From the NCBI RefSeq assembly GCF_021869535.1, contig NW_026262712.1, positions 48,218,884-48,282,883 of the forward strand: a stretch of DNA of 64,000 bases, written 5' to 3'. Position numbers and translations under genes: made by a program. Under the pieces are notes generated by a model. It made no database searches, was not told the DNA's origin, and saw nothing but the letters and a program-made list of their open reading frames with translations. This stretch comes from Mytilus californianus. Its lineage: Eukaryota; Mollusca; Bivalvia; Mytilida; Mytilidae. Each line of letters opens with the position of its first letter. Position 1 is the stretch's first letter. Shown here piece by piece: positions 61,832 to 64,000 of this stretch.

Positions 61832-63730
61832 GTCCGTAGGTCATAGAACATGATAATGTCCGTAGGTCATAGAACATGATAATGTCCGTAAGTCATTGAA
61901 CATGATAATGTCCGTAGGTCATAGAACATGATAATGTCCGTAGGTCAAAGAACATGAAAATGTCCGTATGTCCGTAGGTCATAGAACATGATAATGGTCG
62001 TAGGTCATTGAAAATGACAATGCCCGTAGGTCATAGAACATGATAATGTCCGTAGGTCATTAAACATGATAATGTCCGTAGGTCATAACACATGACAATG
62101 TCCGTAGGTCATAGAACATGACAATGTCCGTAGGTCATTGAACATGACAATGTCCGTAGGTCATAGAACATGATAATGTCCGTAGGTCATAGAACATGAC
62201 AATGTCCGTAGGTCATTGAACATGACAATGTCCGTAGGTCATAGAACATGATAATGTCCGTAGGTCATAGAACATGATAATGTCCGTAGGTCATAGAACA
62301 TGATAATGTCCGTAGGTCATAGAACATGATAATGTCCGTAGGTCATAGAACATGATAATGTCCGTAGGTCATAGAACATGATAATGTCCGTAGGTCAAAG
62401 AACATGATAATGTCCGTATGTCCGTAGGTCATAGAACATGATAATGGTCGTAGGTCATTGAACATGACAATGTCCGTAGGTCATAACACATGACAATGTC
62501 CGTAGGTCATAGAACATGACAATGTCCGTAGGTCATTGAACATGACAATGTCCGTAGGTCATAGAACATGATAATGTCCGTAGGTCATAGAACATGACAA
62601 TGTCCGTAGGTCAAAGAACATGATAATGTCCGTATGTCCGTAGGTCATAGAACATGATAATGTCCGTAGGTCATTGAACATGATAATGTCCGTAGGTCAT
62701 AGGACATGACAATGTCCGTAGGTCATAGAACATGACAATGTCCGTAGGTCATTGAACATGACAATGTCCGTAGGTCATAGAACATGATAATGTCCGTAGG
62801 TCATAGAACATGACAATGTCCGTAGGTCATTGAACATGACAATGTCCGTAGGTCATAGAACATGATAATGTCCGTAGGTCATAGAACATGATAATGTCCG
62901 TAGGTCATAGAACATGATAATGTCCGTAGGTCATAGAACATGATAATGTCCGTAGGTCATAGAACATGATAATGTCCGTAGGTCATAGAACATGATAATG
63001 TCCGTAGGTCAAAGAACATGATAATGTCCGTATGTCCGTAGGTCATAGAACATGATAATGTCCGTAGGTCATTAAACATGATAATGTCCGTAGGTCATAA
63101 CACATGACAATGTCCGTAGGTCATAGAACATGACAATGTCCGTAGGTCATTGAACATGACAATGTCCGTAGGTCATAGAACATGATAATGTCCGTAGGTC
63201 ATAGAACATGACAATGTCCGTAGGTCAAAGAACATGATAATGTCCGTATGTCCGTAGGTCATAGAACATGATAATGTCCGTAGGTCATTGAACATGATAA
63301 TGTCCGTAGGTCATAGGACATGATAATGTCCGTAGGTCATAGAACATGATAATGTCCGTAGGTCATTGAACATGATAATGGTCGTAGGTCATAGAACATG
63401 ATAATGTCAGTAGGTCATTGAACATGATAATGTCCGTAGGTCATTGAACATGATAATGGTCGTAGGTCATTGAACATGACAATGTCCGTAGGTCATAGAA
63501 CATGATAATGTCCGTAGGTCATAGAACATGATAGTGTCCGTAGGTCATAGAACATGATAATGTCCGTAGGTCATTGAACATGATAATGTCCGTAGGTCAT
63601 TGAACATGATAATGGTCGTAGGTCATTGAACATGACAATGTCCATAGGTCATAGAACATGATAATGTCCGTAGGTCATAGAACATGATAGTGTCCGTAGG
63701 TTATAGAACATGATAATGGTCGTCAGTCAT
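61832..63730 (+). repeat. 26-bp minisatellite, ~70 copies, with higher-order repeat
   Basis: Each unit starts GTCCGTAGGTCAT, continues AGAAC (variants TGAAC, AACAC, TAAAC) and ends ATGATAAT or ATGACAAT. Five units are 34 bp long because of an extra GTCCGTAT, at about 61,961, 62,411, 62,627, 63,025 and 63,241. Their spacings are 450, 216, 398 and 216 bp, all 34 plus a whole number of 26. The 216+398 pattern shows a 614-bp higher-order unit. There are no unique spacers, so this is not a CRISPR array. Confidence 0.97.
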
Positions 63731-64000
63731 CTATTAGGTGCCTACATCTTCTTCATTTGGACTCTACTGAATAGTTGTCTCATTGACAATCAAACAATCA
63801 AATCACATTTCGCACTTTTATATATGGCAGGTGTTCCTTGTCTCTTTTAAAGAGCTAAATACCCCCCCCCCCCCTTTTTTTAAATATTTATCAGTGGAAT
63901 ATCAAAAACTGCATGATTAACTGTGGCTGTATTAGATATTATGCAAATGACTCAGTCTATGATATCGGTATTAAAGTATATAATCTGCTAAATTCACAAG
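63731..64000. other. AT-rich end with a short repeat fragment and C run
   Basis: GTTGTCTCATTGACAATC (about 63,774) is the complement of the GCCAATGAGACAAC family head. A run of 14 C followed by T lies at about 63,861-63,882. Otherwise nothing is seen. Confidence 0.5.

Noticed and set aside
61832..63730. CRISPR-like array
   Set aside because: Units abut with no unique spacers, and the setting is eukaryotic.

Overview
The window is eukaryotic, AT-rich and almost entirely non-coding. I find no protein-coding gene that I can support: the longest open frames are about 60-130 codons, lie in repeats or AT-rich filler, and match no domain I recognise. Several dispersed repeats look, from memory, like families common in bivalve mollusc genomes, especially mussels (Mytilus type). 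Examples are the family with GTGTCAAAGAGACAACAACC, the GCCAATGAGACAAC family, the ACTGATGAGTCTTGTATAGAC family, and tandem blocks with ACCATGAAAATGAGGTCATG or CATCCAAGATGGCCGCC. A bivalve is therefore the most likely source. No database search was possible.

Layout. Positions 1-13,190 are AT-rich intergenic DNA. They hold two blocks of a palindrome-rich minisatellite (about 1.0-1.3 kb and 1.9-2.2 kb), several short elements with terminal inverted repeats (MITE-like, near 2.5, 6.6, 7.2, 9.9 and 12.0 kb), fragments of dispersed repeats, and a roughly 200-bp imperfect tandem repeat at 9.7-10.6 kb. From 13,191 to 56,085 there is a very large tandem array of a unit of about 1,986 bp: 17 uninterrupted units, one interrupted unit and two diverged edge units. 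Broken fragments of the same unit continue to about 57,995.

Unit 18 is split by a 4.83-kb insertion (49,736-54,568). Its inverted ends are made of tandem 21-bp repeats, and it is flanked by a 9-bp near-perfect target duplication. This is the architecture of a Foldback/Mutator-like transposon. The insertion carries older repeats, including a well-formed type I hammerhead ribozyme motif at 53,886-53,929.

Downstream, 56.2-57.7 kb holds nested insertions in a decayed array unit. At 58.06-58.26 kb and 60.94-61.15 kb there are opposite-strand copies of one dispersed family. At 59.2-60.47 kb lies an eight-copy tandem repeat of about 165 bp. At 61.83-63.73 kb lies a minisatellite of 26-bp units (about 70 copies) with higher-order structure. 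The window reads as a satellite/macrosatellite locus shaped by unequal exchange, with transposons inserted into it. The array units give intact empty sites that date and prove the insertions.
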